A stretch of DNA of 64,000 nt. Origin: Trichomonas vaginalis G3. Taxonomy: Eukaryota > Parabasalia > Trichomonadida > Trichomonadidae. The notes beneath the pieces are model-generated. The model saw only the letters and a program-made list of their open reading frames with translations. It searched no databases and had not been told where the DNA came from. Position 1 is the first letter of the stretch. Each line of letters starts with the position of its first letter. The stretch covers positions 23,900,082 through 23,964,081 of the forward strand of contig NC_067207.1 of the NCBI RefSeq assembly GCF_026262505.1. Direction: 5' to 3'. Position numbers and translations under genes: made by a program. Below, piece after piece: positions 32,652 to 44,309 of this stretch.

Positions 32652-33459
32652 TTTCCAAGCAAATTTGAAGTTTTAATGATATATCGGAAAATTCTTTGTC
32701 AAAGAACCGATATTTGGTATATGTGTTTACATATTCGTTTAATTATGCTTCACTTTTTGTGTTTTTTATTGAAAAGAAAAAAAAATGTTTTATATTATTT
32801 TCTATCATCTAAAATATTATATTAGATAATATTTAAATTCACTGATGCTGTTTGTTTTCTTATTTCCAAGCGTAATCTTATCTACAATTTGATATCTCAA
32901 CCATTTCTTTACAAAAATTCACAATTAATGTATTGAATATCGTTAATTTCTTGTATATTAATCATCGATCATAACCATTCCACAAAATTTATAGAAATTA
33001 TTTCTAATTTTCAAAATTGCATATAAGACTATTTAGCTGGTAAATATCTTTATCATTACATATATACAGCTATTTCTCATTTAGTACATCTATAAATAGG
33101 ATATTTGTTAAATTTTTCATAAATATCTCATAGATAAATCTCATATTTTGCAATTCCGACTGACATGTTGAGCTAGAGATAAATGCTGAAACAATTTCAA
33201 GAGCGATACAGAGAAACGAAAGCAATAAGTAAAATAGATCATCAAAATACGAAGTGTCTTATTCTCAAATGACTTTGATTGGTTCTTATTGCATGAATTT
33301 TGGCCAAGCAATTCTATTTTGATAAAAAAATATTATCATTCAGTGAAATGGTTATTTCCGGTATAAAATGCAGCAGGACTCGTAACCTTATATAGAGTCG
33401 GTAGAGATTTGGCTAAATAACCTATTTGAAGCGACAGAGTTACCACTATTCAATTTTGA
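32652..33459. other. AT-rich intergenic stretch
   Basis: About 800 bp with no supported gene or RNA. It leads into the transposon copy that starts near 33460. Confidence 0.5.
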
Positions 33460-34745
33460 CCAAAATTCATTGTTTTACCCAGATTTGCCTTACTTTTACC
33501 ACCTCTCTAAAGCTGGGGACACCGCCTATCGTTGGGAGTAGCTATTAAATAGAACCACCAAGGGTATTTTTCGAACTGCCGGTGTAGTGGAAACATCCGA
33601 CATAATGATTCATTATGCCAAGGATTGATTCCCATTTAGCCAAATTTTTTCTTTTTTGGATCATGAATTTTTTTTGGGTCACTATAAGATTTGTTTCATG
33701 TTCTAAATCTGCTGCATATGTAATCTATTTTTATTTACCTATTTTTTAAAAATCTATTGGATTGCCAAATTTGAATATATTTAAAATCATAAAAATCCAA
33801 AAAAACTATAAATATATGTTTTATGCATAGTGCCGATACTCAAATATCAGATTACTTAGATCCATGAATAATATCCGAATTTTTTTTCATAAAATTAAAC
33901 TTCAAAACTTCTTGCAATCTTACTCTTCATCAATTGTAAATTTTTAAAACCATTTTTTAAAATAATTTTGCGTAAATTTTATTCTCATGTTGTTTTAATC
34001 GAAAATTGATGCATTTTCAAAAAAATAATATTGACTTATGAAATTCATTTTTAAGGTGAAATAGTATTGTTTTTATTAAAGTATATGAATAATATATAAA
34101 AAATTAATGAATAATATAAGCAGATTTTTAGTTTACAAAACAAATATGAGCAATGCAATTTCAAACTTTTGCTGGCAATTTCGATATTGCTCAAGTTTGT
34201 AGTATTTGTGATACCTATAACATCGGCTTAATCAAAATTCGATTTTTCTTATGAGTTATTGAGAAAATTTGATTGCAATGAGAAGGATTTCGACGTTTTT
34301 GATAAACTAAGAGCTGAGCTTTAGGGGTTCAGTTCATTTATGGCTGTAGTTTGATGCGTAGATCTCTTTTTTATTGTAAATTCTTTCAGCATGGAGATCG
34401 AGAATGAATCTTTTGAGAACTTTATGAGTTTTTACACCCGTAAAGAGGTCCTTCGAGGAAAGATAGTCCAGACTACATGAAGATGTGGGTTAACAAAAAA
34501 AATCCGATGGTTTCCCCATATTCATGTAGATCTTCGAAAAAATGAGCACCAAAAAAGCCAAAAAAATAGGCTTTTTATTGGATTTGTACACTAGATCAAT
34601 AATCTATTTAGGATCTGACACTCTTTTTAGCCAGAGATATGAGGTCCTTTCTAGGAAAACGATCTATTCATCCATAAAAAAAATGAATTATCGTTTTCCC
34701 CAGAAATTACATGGGGAGTGGTAAAAGTAAGGAAAATCTGGGTAA
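33460..34745. mobile_element. Non-autonomous element with ACCCAGATTT termini, copy 1
   Basis: About 1.28 kb. The ends carry inverted repeats reading ACCCAGATTTTCCTTACTTT and on to ACCAC, seen near 33479 and, in complement, near 34718-34745. A near-identical copy in the opposite orientation is at 39465-40745. AAAATTCATTG outside the 5' end is also shared, so exact termini and target duplication are not resolved. A 60-codon frame is identical in both copies but has no known match. No transposase. Confidence 0.7.
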
Positions 34746-34831
34746 TTCAAAATTAATTTTTTTTCTGAACCTGGTAGAAAACTTTTCAATAGGATCGCCA
34801 TAATTGTGTGCCATATAAAAAAATTAGCATC

Positions 34832-34837
34832 TCACAT
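34832..34837 (+). promoter_or_regulatory. Initiator (TCACAT) of the amylase gene
   Basis: TCACATCATTATTTAAA directly precedes the ATG at 34849. Both TCACAT and TCATTA match the trichomonad initiator TCA-Py-(T/A), giving a leader of about 8-15 nt. Confidence 0.6.
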
Positions 34838-34848
34838 CATTATTTAAA

Positions 34849-36819
34849 ATGGCTGATGTTCATGATGATCCTCTTCTCGGCTCTCAGGGCGACATGGAGA
34901 GCGTAGAAAGAGATGGAAAGTCACGCAATATTTCCATCAACAAGAAACATCTTCTTCTTGGTGCTGTTGCTGCTGGTGGCATCTTAACTGGTGTCATAAT
35001 TGGTATGGTTTGCACATTCGCATTCAAATCCAAACCAGTTGCTATCTCAAATCAATATGATACACTTGATAATTGCAATACTTATCAAACATTCTCTTGC
35101 AATGGTAATTCCGGTGACATGGATTCCAAGTACTTCCAGAACAAGTGGAATACACCAAAGCGCGGTGAAGATCGTTGGAAACCAGGCTTCCAGGATATGT
35201 CTACATTAACTGGTTATGCTCAACTCAAGTACGCTTCCGGAATGAAGTCCTGCACAGTTAACATCATCACAAAGACATCAAAGTCCCTCTCACTCACATA
35301 CTACTTTGATGGTGTTGCTCAATATTCAAATTCAAAGACATTTGATTCCTCTTACAACAAGGTCCTTAAAGTCAAGGTTATTGCTGCTTCTGGTGAAGTT
35401 CTTGAACTTGATGGCATTGACTTTGCTTGGAATGCTGCTCCAATCAAATCAAGAAGATTCGATTACAGAAATGGCCAAAAGGGTGCTATTGTTGAAATGT
35501 TCGGCTGGCCAGATGATGATATCGCTCAGGAATGCCAGTTCCTCGCTGATGCAGGCTACTTAGGTGTCAAGGTCTTCCCACACCAGGAACAAGTTATGTC
35601 ATACCAACCATTCAATGGCGAAATGAACCCATGGTATTTCATGTACCAGCCAGTTTCATACAGACTTCAAGGAAGAATGGGTACTCGCGACCAACTTAGA
35701 AACATGATCAACAAGTGCAGAGCTGTTGGTGTCAGAGTTTACGCTGATGCAGTTGTTAACCACATGTCTGGTAACGGTAATGATCTTTCCAGCCACAGAA
35801 ATCCAGGAGCTGGATGCACAAAGTGGGGCAACAAGACATCTTCTGCTTATGAGAATGGTTCTCCATACTACACACCAGCATACACCTATGAAATCAATCC
35901 AAATACTGGCAGAGGCACAAACGTTTTAGAATTCCCAGCTGTTCCATACGGCCCAGAAGATTTCCACTGCGACAAGGCTCTCGGATCGTGGAGTGATCCA
36001 AACATCCTCAACAGTGGCTGGCTTACAGGCTTATCTGACTTAGATACATCAAAGGATTATGTCAGACAGAGAATTGCTGATTTCATGATCGATCTCATCT
36101 CCATTGGTTTCTCTGGCTACAGAATTGATGCTGCTAAGCACATCAGACCAGAAGATTTAGCTGCTATCTTTGGAAAGGTTAAGCAAAGATTAGGTGGCAG
36201 ATTACCAGATGATTTCATCTCATGGTTAGAAGTTTTGACTGGTGGTGAATCATATCTCTTAGTCCAAGGTGATGGTGACTATTCATTCACTGGTGGTCTT
36301 ACAAAGTATCTTAAGAAGAACGGTCTTTCTGATGATGAAATTCTTAAGATCAAGATCTGGTGGAGTGGATATCCAACAGAGCCATGGAACGATGCTGGAT
36401 CCATTGATATCAGACGTAAGGTTATTGAAAACGATGACCACGATCAACAGAATGATGGCTCATCATCAAGAGATATGCACGATTCTGGCTGCGTTCTTAT
36501 TAAGGGCTGCGCACCACAGAATCACAGAAATTACGAATTAATGCTCTTCAATAACCCACCAGGAGCTAACAACAACAAGAATGACTACCCAATCAGATTA
36601 ATCCTTTCATCCTACTACAGGAACTCTAACGGCGCAATGGGTATCCCAGATGGCATGTCAACATGTGATAAGTGCACAGTTACATGCGGTGGATGCAGAG
36701 ATCGCCCATATATTAAGGCCTACAACCCATCAGCACAATCATATCCAGGAGGCACAGGTTATACTTACGTTCACCGTGACTCTCAGATTATTGGTGCTAT
36801 GCAGAATTGGATGGCATGA
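34849..36819 (+). CDS. Membrane-anchored alpha-amylase (GH13)
   Basis: A 656-residue type II membrane protein: a cytosolic tail of about 33 residues, a membrane segment at about 34-59 (HLLLGAVAAGGILTGVIIGM), then an extracellular part. A beta-rich region near 80-190 may bind carbohydrate. The GH13 barrel follows, with MFGWPDDDIAQECQFLADAGYLGVKV and the four conserved regions: VYADAVVNH, GYRIDAAKH (nucleophile Asp about 427), WLEVL (acid/base Glu about 461) and ENDDHDQQN (third Asp). It resembles the animal-type amylase subfamily (WPxDDxAxECexFL, YQPVSY). It would hydrolyse alpha-1,4-glucan (starch or glycogen) outside the cell, feeding the parasite. Codon use is richer in G/C than its neighbours, as for a highly expressed gene. 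Confidence 0.93.
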   Translation: MADVHDDPLLGSQGDMESVERDGKSRNISINKKHLLLGAVAAGGILTGVIIGMVCTFAFKSKPVAISNQYDTLDNCNTYQTFSCNGNSGDMDSKYFQNKWNTPKRGEDRWKPGFQDMSTLTGYAQLKYASGMKSCTVNIITKTSKSLSLTYYFDGVAQYSNSKTFDSSYNKVLKVKVIAASGEVLELDGIDFAWNAAPIKSRRFDYRNGQKGAIVEMFGWPDDDIAQECQFLADAGYLGVKVFPHQEQVMSYQPFNGEMNPWYFMYQPVSYRLQGRMGTRDQLRNMINKCRAVGVRVYADAVVNHMSGNGNDLSSHRNPGAGCTKWGNKTSSAYENGSPYYTPAYTYEINPNTGRGTNVLEFPAVPYGPEDFHCDKALGSWSDPNILNSGWLTGLSDLDTSKDYVRQRIADFMIDLISIGFSGYRIDAAKHIRPEDLAAIFGKVKQRLGGRLPDDFISWLEVLTGGESYLLVQGDGDYSFTGGLTKYLKKNGLSDDEILKIKIWWSGYPTEPWNDAGSIDIRRKVIENDDHDQQNDGSSSRDMHDSGCVLIKGCAPQNHRNYELMLFNNPPGANNNKNDYPIRLILSSYYRNSNGAMGIPDGMSTCDKCTVTCGGCRDRPYIKAYNPSAQSYPGGTGYTYVHRDSQIIGAMQNWMA

Positions 36820-37243
36820 TCGCCATTCGATATTTCCTTAAAAATATATTTTTATCGATAAATATTTTTCTTTTTCAACCTTATAAATTATGAAACATTA
36901 ATATATACAAATTTTTTGTAATGAATACATTATGAAATACAGAGTCTTCGCATTAAAATAATTGAACACAATTTAAATCTTCTCTGAAAACAATAGTTTG
37001 TAAGAAAAATGAATTCTCTTGATAGGAGTTATTCGATTGAAATCAATTCTGCAACTCTGATAGCTATTTTTTGCCCATAATTTTTGAAAATTTCTGATGA
37101 AATTTATGACACGTAAATCAATTTTACAAAACGATGTAAAAATTGTTACATTTACATTTTAATTTCAACTATATATTATTTATCTTCTAGATTAATTTTT
37201 GAAATATAAAATTTGTAAATTTCTTCTGTAAACTATAAAAAAA
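36820..37243. other. Intergenic spacer
   Basis: About 420 bp. No gene or repeat is seen. Confidence 0.5.
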
Positions 37244-39424
37244 ATGCTTCGTGATTACGAGGTGTTTTTTGCTATTAAACAAGATAATCTTTCGTATTTA
37301 ATGAATGTCAGATCAGAAAAACCACTTACGAACCTTCCGCTTGAGGATACTCCCGAAATTTTGATGAATAATGTCACTCCAACTCAAGTTGCAGCCTTTT
37401 ACGGCTCTGTTAAGTGCTTTTTCTATCTGAAGAACCAATCACCATATATATCCGCGTCAGAATCTAAACTTTCTCTTATCCATTTCGCAGCTGCAGGTGG
37501 TAACGAATCAATAATTTCTTCAATACTGAATGATGTTACAAAATTAAACGAAATTGATGGATTAGGTAATTCACCACTTCATTACGCCGTAAAATATAAT
37601 AGATTACCCGCTGTAAAATTATTATTAGCAAAAGGAGCTGTTCCAGATGTTAAAAACAATGAAGGATTTACACCAGCATTTCTTGCTGCTATCAACGGCA
37701 ATTTAGAAATCATCAAATCATTGCACGAATTCGAAGACCACATGGACTCATTAAACATCATCGGATGGTCGCCTCTCCACTACGCGATTTACAACAGACA
37801 TATAGATATCGTTGAATACTTAATAGATAACAAATGCTACGATACTTCTTTCGAATCTTTTATTTCATATACACAATTAGCAGCATCGCAATGCCTCGAC
37901 AATATTGTAAAGAAACATATCAACGATGAATTCAAAGATAACGATGCAAATCATAACTATTGGTCCATTGTACACTTTGCAGCTTCATCCGGTTGCGTTG
38001 ACTTACTTAAATACATGCATGAGACATTCGGAATTGATAAATTCTTAGAACTCGACAGATTAGATAGATCTGTTGGTCATATTGCCGCAATAAATGGACA
38101 TCTCGAAGTTCTCAAGATCCTTGAGTCAATAAAACCAGAAATGTTCACATTAGATGATAAATTCGGAAAAACTCCGTTCTTATACGCTTGCGAATTTAAT
38201 CATTTGGATATCGTCACATATTACATACAAAAATCAGATTTAAAGCATGCAGACAGACTCGGTAACACACCATTACACATTGCCGTACTCAAAAATAACC
38301 CAGATATCGTTGAATTACTCATTAAAGAAAAAGCAGACATAAATGCACGCGATAACATGGGCCGTACGCCTCTTGTCATTGCTTGTGAGACAAAGAACTT
38401 ACATTTACTTAGAGTTCTCTTCGATAACAACGCAGATCCAAACATTTTACCAAATAATCACCGTCCAATCGTATCTACAGCAGTTATTGGAAACGACGAG
38501 ACAATATTAAACGAATTACTCGAGCGCGGAGCAGATCCAACCATCAAAGATAAAAGAGGATGGACATCTGTTCATTTTGCCGCTCAAATTGGTTCCATTC
38601 GTCATTTGTCACTTTTTATAGACAATGAAAAAACAAAACAATTGTTTTCCAGCCAAAATGATTTAGGCCAGACACCGTTTTTAACGGCAGTCTTTTGGAG
38701 CCGAAAAGAAGTTGTTAGTTTTATGCTCGAAAATAATGTTGACTTCCAAGACATAACAGACAACAAGCATGATACTGCTTTGCATATTGCCGCACGCCTT
38801 AACCATCCGAGCCTTGTTCATGCACTTTTAGAGCATGATGTAAATCTTGATGCTATTAATGATGAAGGACAGACAGCTTTGATGGTAGCAGTAGTTTCAT
38901 GGGCATCAGAAGTTGCTAAACTGCTCTTAACATTTGGCGCTTCTCCAAATGTCCAAGACAAAAACGGAATGACCGCTTTCCTCTTGGCCTGCCAGATTGG
39001 CGACCTTGAAACAGTTAAGACCTTCTTAGATAGTGACAATGTAGATACTTATGTCACTGATAATGAAGGTAATAATGCGGCCAAATTTGCATCTTTGCTT
39101 AGAACCAACGATTTACTAAGGGTTCTCAAGCAATCCGAGAGATGTGAGATTCCTGATGACATAAAGATCCAAGATGAAACTGCCGACGACGTTTTCGTTG
39201 AAGCAATGAACAGATCTGACGACGATGATGATATTTATAGTAAAGATCATTACGATGTTATAGATCCTGATGAAGAAGAAGGCGAAGATGGCGACGGCGG
39301 AATGCCTTTGTTTTTGAACTCTGGCGAAGTTTATATATCAAGAACTACAGATAATTTATTAAAGGACGAAGATCAAAAAGGAAAAGACGATTACGACGAT
39401 GTTGCTGAATCACTTTTAATGTAA
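37244..39424 (+). CDS. Long ankyrin repeat protein with acidic C terminus
   Basis: An intact 726-residue protein made mostly of ankyrin repeats from about residue 45 to 640. Clear examples are LGNSPLHYAVKYNRLPAVKLLL, LGNTPLHIAVLKNNPDIVELL, MGRTPLVIACETKNLHLLRVL and HDTALHIAARLNHPSLVHALL. It differs from the two DUF3447-type proteins in the window: it has no such N-terminal domain, and its repeats are more diverged from one another. The last 85 residues are highly acidic (DDDDDIYSKDHYDVIDPDEEE). No signal peptide or membrane segment, so probably cytosolic. Ankyrin arrays bind proteins; the partner is unknown. It lies between two inverted copies of the ACCCAGATTT element. Confidence 0.92.
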   Translation: MLRDYEVFFAIKQDNLSYLMNVRSEKPLTNLPLEDTPEILMNNVTPTQVAAFYGSVKCFFYLKNQSPYISASESKLSLIHFAAAGGNESIISSILNDVTKLNEIDGLGNSPLHYAVKYNRLPAVKLLLAKGAVPDVKNNEGFTPAFLAAINGNLEIIKSLHEFEDHMDSLNIIGWSPLHYAIYNRHIDIVEYLIDNKCYDTSFESFISYTQLAASQCLDNIVKKHINDEFKDNDANHNYWSIVHFAASSGCVDLLKYMHETFGIDKFLELDRLDRSVGHIAAINGHLEVLKILESIKPEMFTLDDKFGKTPFLYACEFNHLDIVTYYIQKSDLKHADRLGNTPLHIAVLKNNPDIVELLIKEKADINARDNMGRTPLVIACETKNLHLLRVLFDNNADPNILPNNHRPIVSTAVIGNDETILNELLERGADPTIKDKRGWTSVHFAAQIGSIRHLSLFIDNEKTKQLFSSQNDLGQTPFLTAVFWSRKEVVSFMLENNVDFQDITDNKHDTALHIAARLNHPSLVHALLEHDVNLDAINDEGQTALMVAVVSWASEVAKLLLTFGASPNVQDKNGMTAFLLACQIGDLETVKTFLDSDNVDTYVTDNEGNNAAKFASLLRTNDLLRVLKQSERCEIPDDIKIQDETADDVFVEAMNRSDDDDDIYSKDHYDVIDPDEEEGEDGDGGMPLFLNSGEVYISRTTDNLLKDEDQKGKDDYDDVAESLLM

Positions 39425-39464
39425 TTTAATAAAATAAACTTTTAATCATCATTTTGTATTGAAA

Positions 39465-40745
39465 TTACCCAGATTTTCCTTACTTTTACCACTCCCCATG
39501 TAATTTCTGGGGAAAACGATAATTCATTTTTTTTATGGATGAATAGATCGTTTTCCTAGAAAGGACCTCATATCTCTGGCTAAAAAGAGTGTCAGATCCT
39601 AAATAGATTATTGATCTAGTGTACAAATCCAATAAAAAGCCTATTTTTTTGGCTTTTTTGGTGCTCATTTTTTCGAAGATCTACATGAATATGGGGAAAC
39701 CATCGGATTTTTTTGGTTAACCCACATCTTCATGTAGTCTGGACTATCTTTCCTCGAAGGACCTCTTTACGGGTGTAAAAACTCATAAAGTTCTCAAAAG
39801 ATTCATTCTCGATCTCCATGCTGAAAGAATTTACAATAAAAAAGAGATCTACGCATCAAACTACAGCCATAAATGAACTGAACCCCTAAAGCTCAGCTCT
39901 TAGTTTATCAAAAACGTCGAAATCCTTCTCATTGCAATCAAATTTTCTCAATAACTCATAAGAAAAATCGAATTTTGATTAAGCCGATGTTATAGGTATC
40001 ACAAATACTACAAACTTGAGCAATATCGAAATTGCCAGCAAAAGTTTGAAATTGCATTGCTCATATTTGTTTTGTAAACTAAAAATCTGCTTATATTATT
40101 CATTAATTTTTTATATATTATTCATATACTTTAATAAAAACAATACTATTTCACCTTAAAAATGAATTTCATAAGTCAATATTATTTTTTTGAAAATGTA
40201 TCAATTTTCGATTAAAACAACATGAGAATAAAATTTACGCAAAATTATTTTAAAAAATGGTTTTAAAAATTTACAATAGATGAAGAATAAGATTGGACGA
40301 AGTTTTGAAGTTTAATTTTAAGAAAAAAAATTCGGATATTATTCATGGATCTAAGTAATCTGATATTTGAGTATCGGCACTATGCATAAAACATATATTT
40401 ATAGTTTTTTTGGATTTTTATGATTTTAAATATATTCAAATTTGGCAATCCAATAGATTTTTAAAAAATAGGTAAATAAAAATAGATTACATATGCAGCA
40501 GATTTAGAACATGAAACAAATCTTATAGTGACCCAAAAAAAATTCATGATCCAAAAAAGAAAAAAATTGGCTAAATGGGAATCAAACCTTGGCATAATGA
40601 ATCATTATGTCGGATGTTTCCACTACACCGGCAGTTCGAAAAATACCCTTGGTGGTTCTATTTAATAGCTACTCCCAACGATAGGCGGTGTCCCCAGCTT
40701 TAGAGAGGTGGTAAAAGTAAGGAAAATCTGGGTAAAACAATGAAT
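39465..40745. mobile_element. Non-autonomous element with ACCCAGATTT termini, copy 2 (inverted)
   Basis: Reverse complement of the element at 33460-34745 with only scattered differences. It begins about 40 bp after the ankyrin stop codon. Confidence 0.7.
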
Positions 40746-41098
40746 TTTTTTTCTTGATAGAAATTCAAATACATTCAAGATATCTTTTATTTCTGGCATT
40801 TTATCACAAATATTACAAAAATTAGCTATAAAAATAGATGTGTATAGATTTTGATATCACACATCATACCTATAATCAATAATTTCGAAGTACTTATATA
40901 TCCTGGCAATATTTCGAAGTTTTATGCTCAATAATTTATCAAATAGGCCGACATGGCTTAACATCAGTCATAAAAACAAGTAATTGCATAAAATCTTGCA
41001 TTTTTATAATGAAAATGAATATACGAACCTATTAATATAAATTTTCATCATATATATATATAATAAGAGAATCAATAATTATTGATTGATTGAACCTA
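40746..41098. other. Intergenic spacer
   Basis: About 350 bp including a TA dinucleotide run near 41053. No gene is seen. Confidence 0.5.
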
Positions 41099-43369
41099 TT
41101 ATGATAGCCTGCAAAGAAAACCTTTTTTCACCCACAGCTTAAAATTATAATCATTTGCGCCATTTGCAAGAAGAAGCCGAATTATTTCTTGACTCCTATT
41201 ATTTTGGGCATATTGAAGAGCAGTTTTACCAGTTTCATCTTTTGCTTCGATATTTGCACCATTTTGAATAAGAATTTCTACTATTTCGGTCTTGCAGTAT
41301 TTTGCCGAATAAATAAGAGGTGTTACACCATTAATATCTTTTGTATTGACATCTGCACCATACGAAATAAGGAGATTCACTAAACTTGTAGCATGTCTGT
41401 CTGCAGCTAAACGAAGTGCAGTTTTTCCTTTGTTATCTTTTGCTTCGATATTTGCACCATTTTGAATAAGAATTTCTACTATTTTGGTTTTGCAGTATTT
41501 TGCCGAATAAATAAGAGGTGTTACACCATTAATATCTTTTGTATTGACATCTGCACCATGCAAAATAAGGAGATTCACTAAACTTGTATTATATCTGTCT
41601 GCAGCTAAACGAAGTGCAGTTTTTCCTGTGTTATCTTTTGCTTCGATATCCGAACCAATTGATAAAAGATATTCCAACAAATCTGTTGAGCCAGATTTTG
41701 TTGCATAATGAATTGGTGTTCTTCCATTATAGTCCTTTATATTTTTGTCGAAGTTGAGAGAAATAAAATACTTGCATACACATATATTACCTCTCATTGC
41801 CGTGAAATGCAAAACTGAACGTCCTTCATTATCTAAGTCTTTAATGTTTGCTCCCTTTGTTAAAAGGAATTTAACTATTTTTAATTCATTGGAGAGTGCG
41901 GCAATATGAAGTGGAGTTTCTCCCAGATTATTCTTTGAATTTATATTAATTCCTTTTGAAATCAGAAATACGGCAGTTTCACTGCATTTCTTATATAGAG
42001 CAGAATGGAGAGCTGAATTTCCATTTTTATTTCTTGCATTGATATTGGCACCATTTAAGAGAAGCAAATCTACAAATTCTTTCTCATTGTAATTTGAAGA
42101 ATGATGAATAGGAGCTTCACCTTCATTATTTTGGGCATTTATATCTGCACCACATGAAAGAAGGAATTTTGCTGTATCTATAGATCGTAATGATTTTTTT
42201 GCGCATAAATGAAGTGGTGTGTCGCCAAATTTATTTCTGATATTGATACTTATTCCTTGTGAAACAAGAAATCTTATTCTTTCAATATTATTATTCAAAG
42301 TTGCATAATGAAGTACTGAATTTCCATTATTATCTGTTGCATTGATATCTGCATGATTGGAAATAAGAATTTCGAACGTTTGCTTGTTCACCAAATTGCA
42401 AGCATTATGAAGAGCTGTATTTCCTTCACTATTTTTCGCATTTGTGTCAACACCATGTGAAACAAAATATTCCACAAGAGAAGGAATGAAGAAAAGTGGT
42501 GAAAGAACGAAACAATTGTTAATATCTTGTGTCTTGTCAAGATATGCAAAAAATGCCAAGATATTTTGATACGTGGCAAAGTCAGATAAATCAACATTGA
42601 TAGAGCTATATTCGTTCAGTAAAAATGTAAAAAAGTCAATGTTGTGTGAAATTATTGCGTATGACATACATTCTTCGTTTGGTTGACATTTCTTCAAGCA
42701 TTTGTTCATTATGTCAGGATTTCCACCCAAAAACGAATAATTAAGGCATTTTAAAGTGATTTTTGCACCTAGTTCTTGCCATAAGAATTTAAAGCAGCTT
42801 ACAGCCCCGTAATAGCAGCATAATTCGATTAAAGACATTTCATAATCAGGATAAAAATCACTCTTGAACCATTGGTTTATATCAAAATCAGGCTTATTCG
42901 TAAATGAAACTAATGATATTTTGTCATCATCCATAATTGCCCTTTGAATTGTGTTTTCTTCATGAACATCAATTGTGTAATTTTGTGCATGATAAATATG
43001 GAAAAGTTTTTTGTTCTTTGTACTTACTGGTAATCCATAATCCTGATAAAAGAAATAATATAAAACAGGACTAATGTATGGTTCTGGATTGACTTAAAAT
43101 TCTTCATATGCAATCTTCAAAAGTTTTATATAAGATCGTAAGCATCTATTATTGTAAATGAATGCGTTTGTAATGAAGAGATATAATTTAATTGGGGTGA
43201 AAATTTTTGTGTCGAAAAAGCAATTCTTGAATTTTTGATAAATTGCTTGGATTTCTTCCTCTCTTGTTGCTTTGAGACAAAATATTGCTGTAAGTACTTC
43301 AACATGACTTTTGAACCTATTGATAAGGTCTTCATAGCTGATTTTCATGTCTTTGTTCTCAGAAATCAT
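41099..43369 (-). pseudogene. DUF3447-type ankyrin repeat protein with one in-frame stop
   Basis: The frame is continuous from the ATG at 43369 to the stop at 41099 (756 codons) except for a single TAA at 43094-43096. The stop falls just after AYEEF, where the paralogue at 1311-1865 reads IYEEFKPEK. The N-terminal part matches that paralogue, and SLIELCCYYGAVSCFKFL is shared. After a DUF3447-like region come about 13 regular ankyrin repeats with textbook NTALHNAC and GETPLHIAA motifs. Two consecutive repeats are duplicated almost exactly near 41245-41640. The initiator TCACATTTTTC is 11-14 nt before the ATG. Either the stop kills the gene or translation restarts at MDDDK (42934), giving 611 residues. 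Intact downstream coding suggests a recent change. Confidence 0.88.
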
Positions 43370-43939
43370 TATGAAAAATGTGACACAATTTGAATTATTT
43401 ACACAGACATGGATTTTTTCCAGAATTTGCAGATTTCATCTAACAGGATAACATATCCTTTTTTTAAATAATAAAAAGATTGAGTGAATCGGTTTTTATT
43501 TTCTGGAATTATCTAAATCTTGATGGATTTTTTATAGGCTTGATTTTCCATAAGCATTTAATAAGCCTTTGAAAAAGCAGAATTAAATGGCTTTTTGAGA
43601 TATAAGTGTTTATTCTGAGGATTTGATGGAGATGGGTTGAGATTTATTTTCAAATTAGAAATTGATTCTTTTTTAAACATCTCTAATGTCATCTTTTGCT
43701 ACATCAGTGGATTCATAAGTTTCAAATTCTTTTCTGGTATTAAGGCGATATAAACAATAGGAATTATTATAACTGATCCTATTATAATATTATAATATTT
43801 TTCTTATTCTGGCTATAGCTCCTGTCATCTTTGCATTATCTTATTTTGGCATATTTCTTCTTCGTGTAATCTGGGAGCTATTGTTGGTTGATATGCGAGT
43901 ACTTGTGTCAATGACATAACAAACTTTAAGAGTAGGGGT
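43370..43939. other. Intergenic stretch
   Basis: About 550 bp beyond the initiator with no supported gene. Confidence 0.45.
43378..43383 (-). promoter_or_regulatory. Initiator of the DUF3447-ankyrin gene
   Basis: On the minus strand TCACATTTTTCATA precedes the ATG at 43369, with the presumed +1 A about 12 nt upstream. It matches the trichomonad initiator and supports the start at 43369 rather than the later Met. Confidence 0.6.
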
Positions 43940-44309
43940 AATTTTAGCTAAAAGTGACACACCTGTAAAAAGTGACACACCCTTCACGGGTGTGATTACC
44001 GATCGGTAATTTCGACAGTTTAGAATTTAAAATTTTTTTATGGAACTGTTGCGAGTTTCATAAAGAATTTAAGGAATATAAGCAAAGATTTGAATCAAAA
44101 TCTTAGACCTAAGCCGCTCGATTCGCTCGCGGCTTCCGCGAATTACAGATCAGCAAAGATTTGAATCAAAATCTTCGAACTAAGCCGATCGCTTCGCTCG
44201 CGGCTTTCTTTATTATTTTAAATTTGCATATTTCCATCAAAAGTTCATAAGGTAAAAAATTTCGTTTATTTTTACTAAGAAAAAAAAGGTTTTTGATAAT
44301 AAATTTATT

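Noticed and set aside
34542-34724. 60-codon frame conserved at 39486-39668
   Set aside because: Same argument: it lies in a near-identical transposon pair and is not protein-like.
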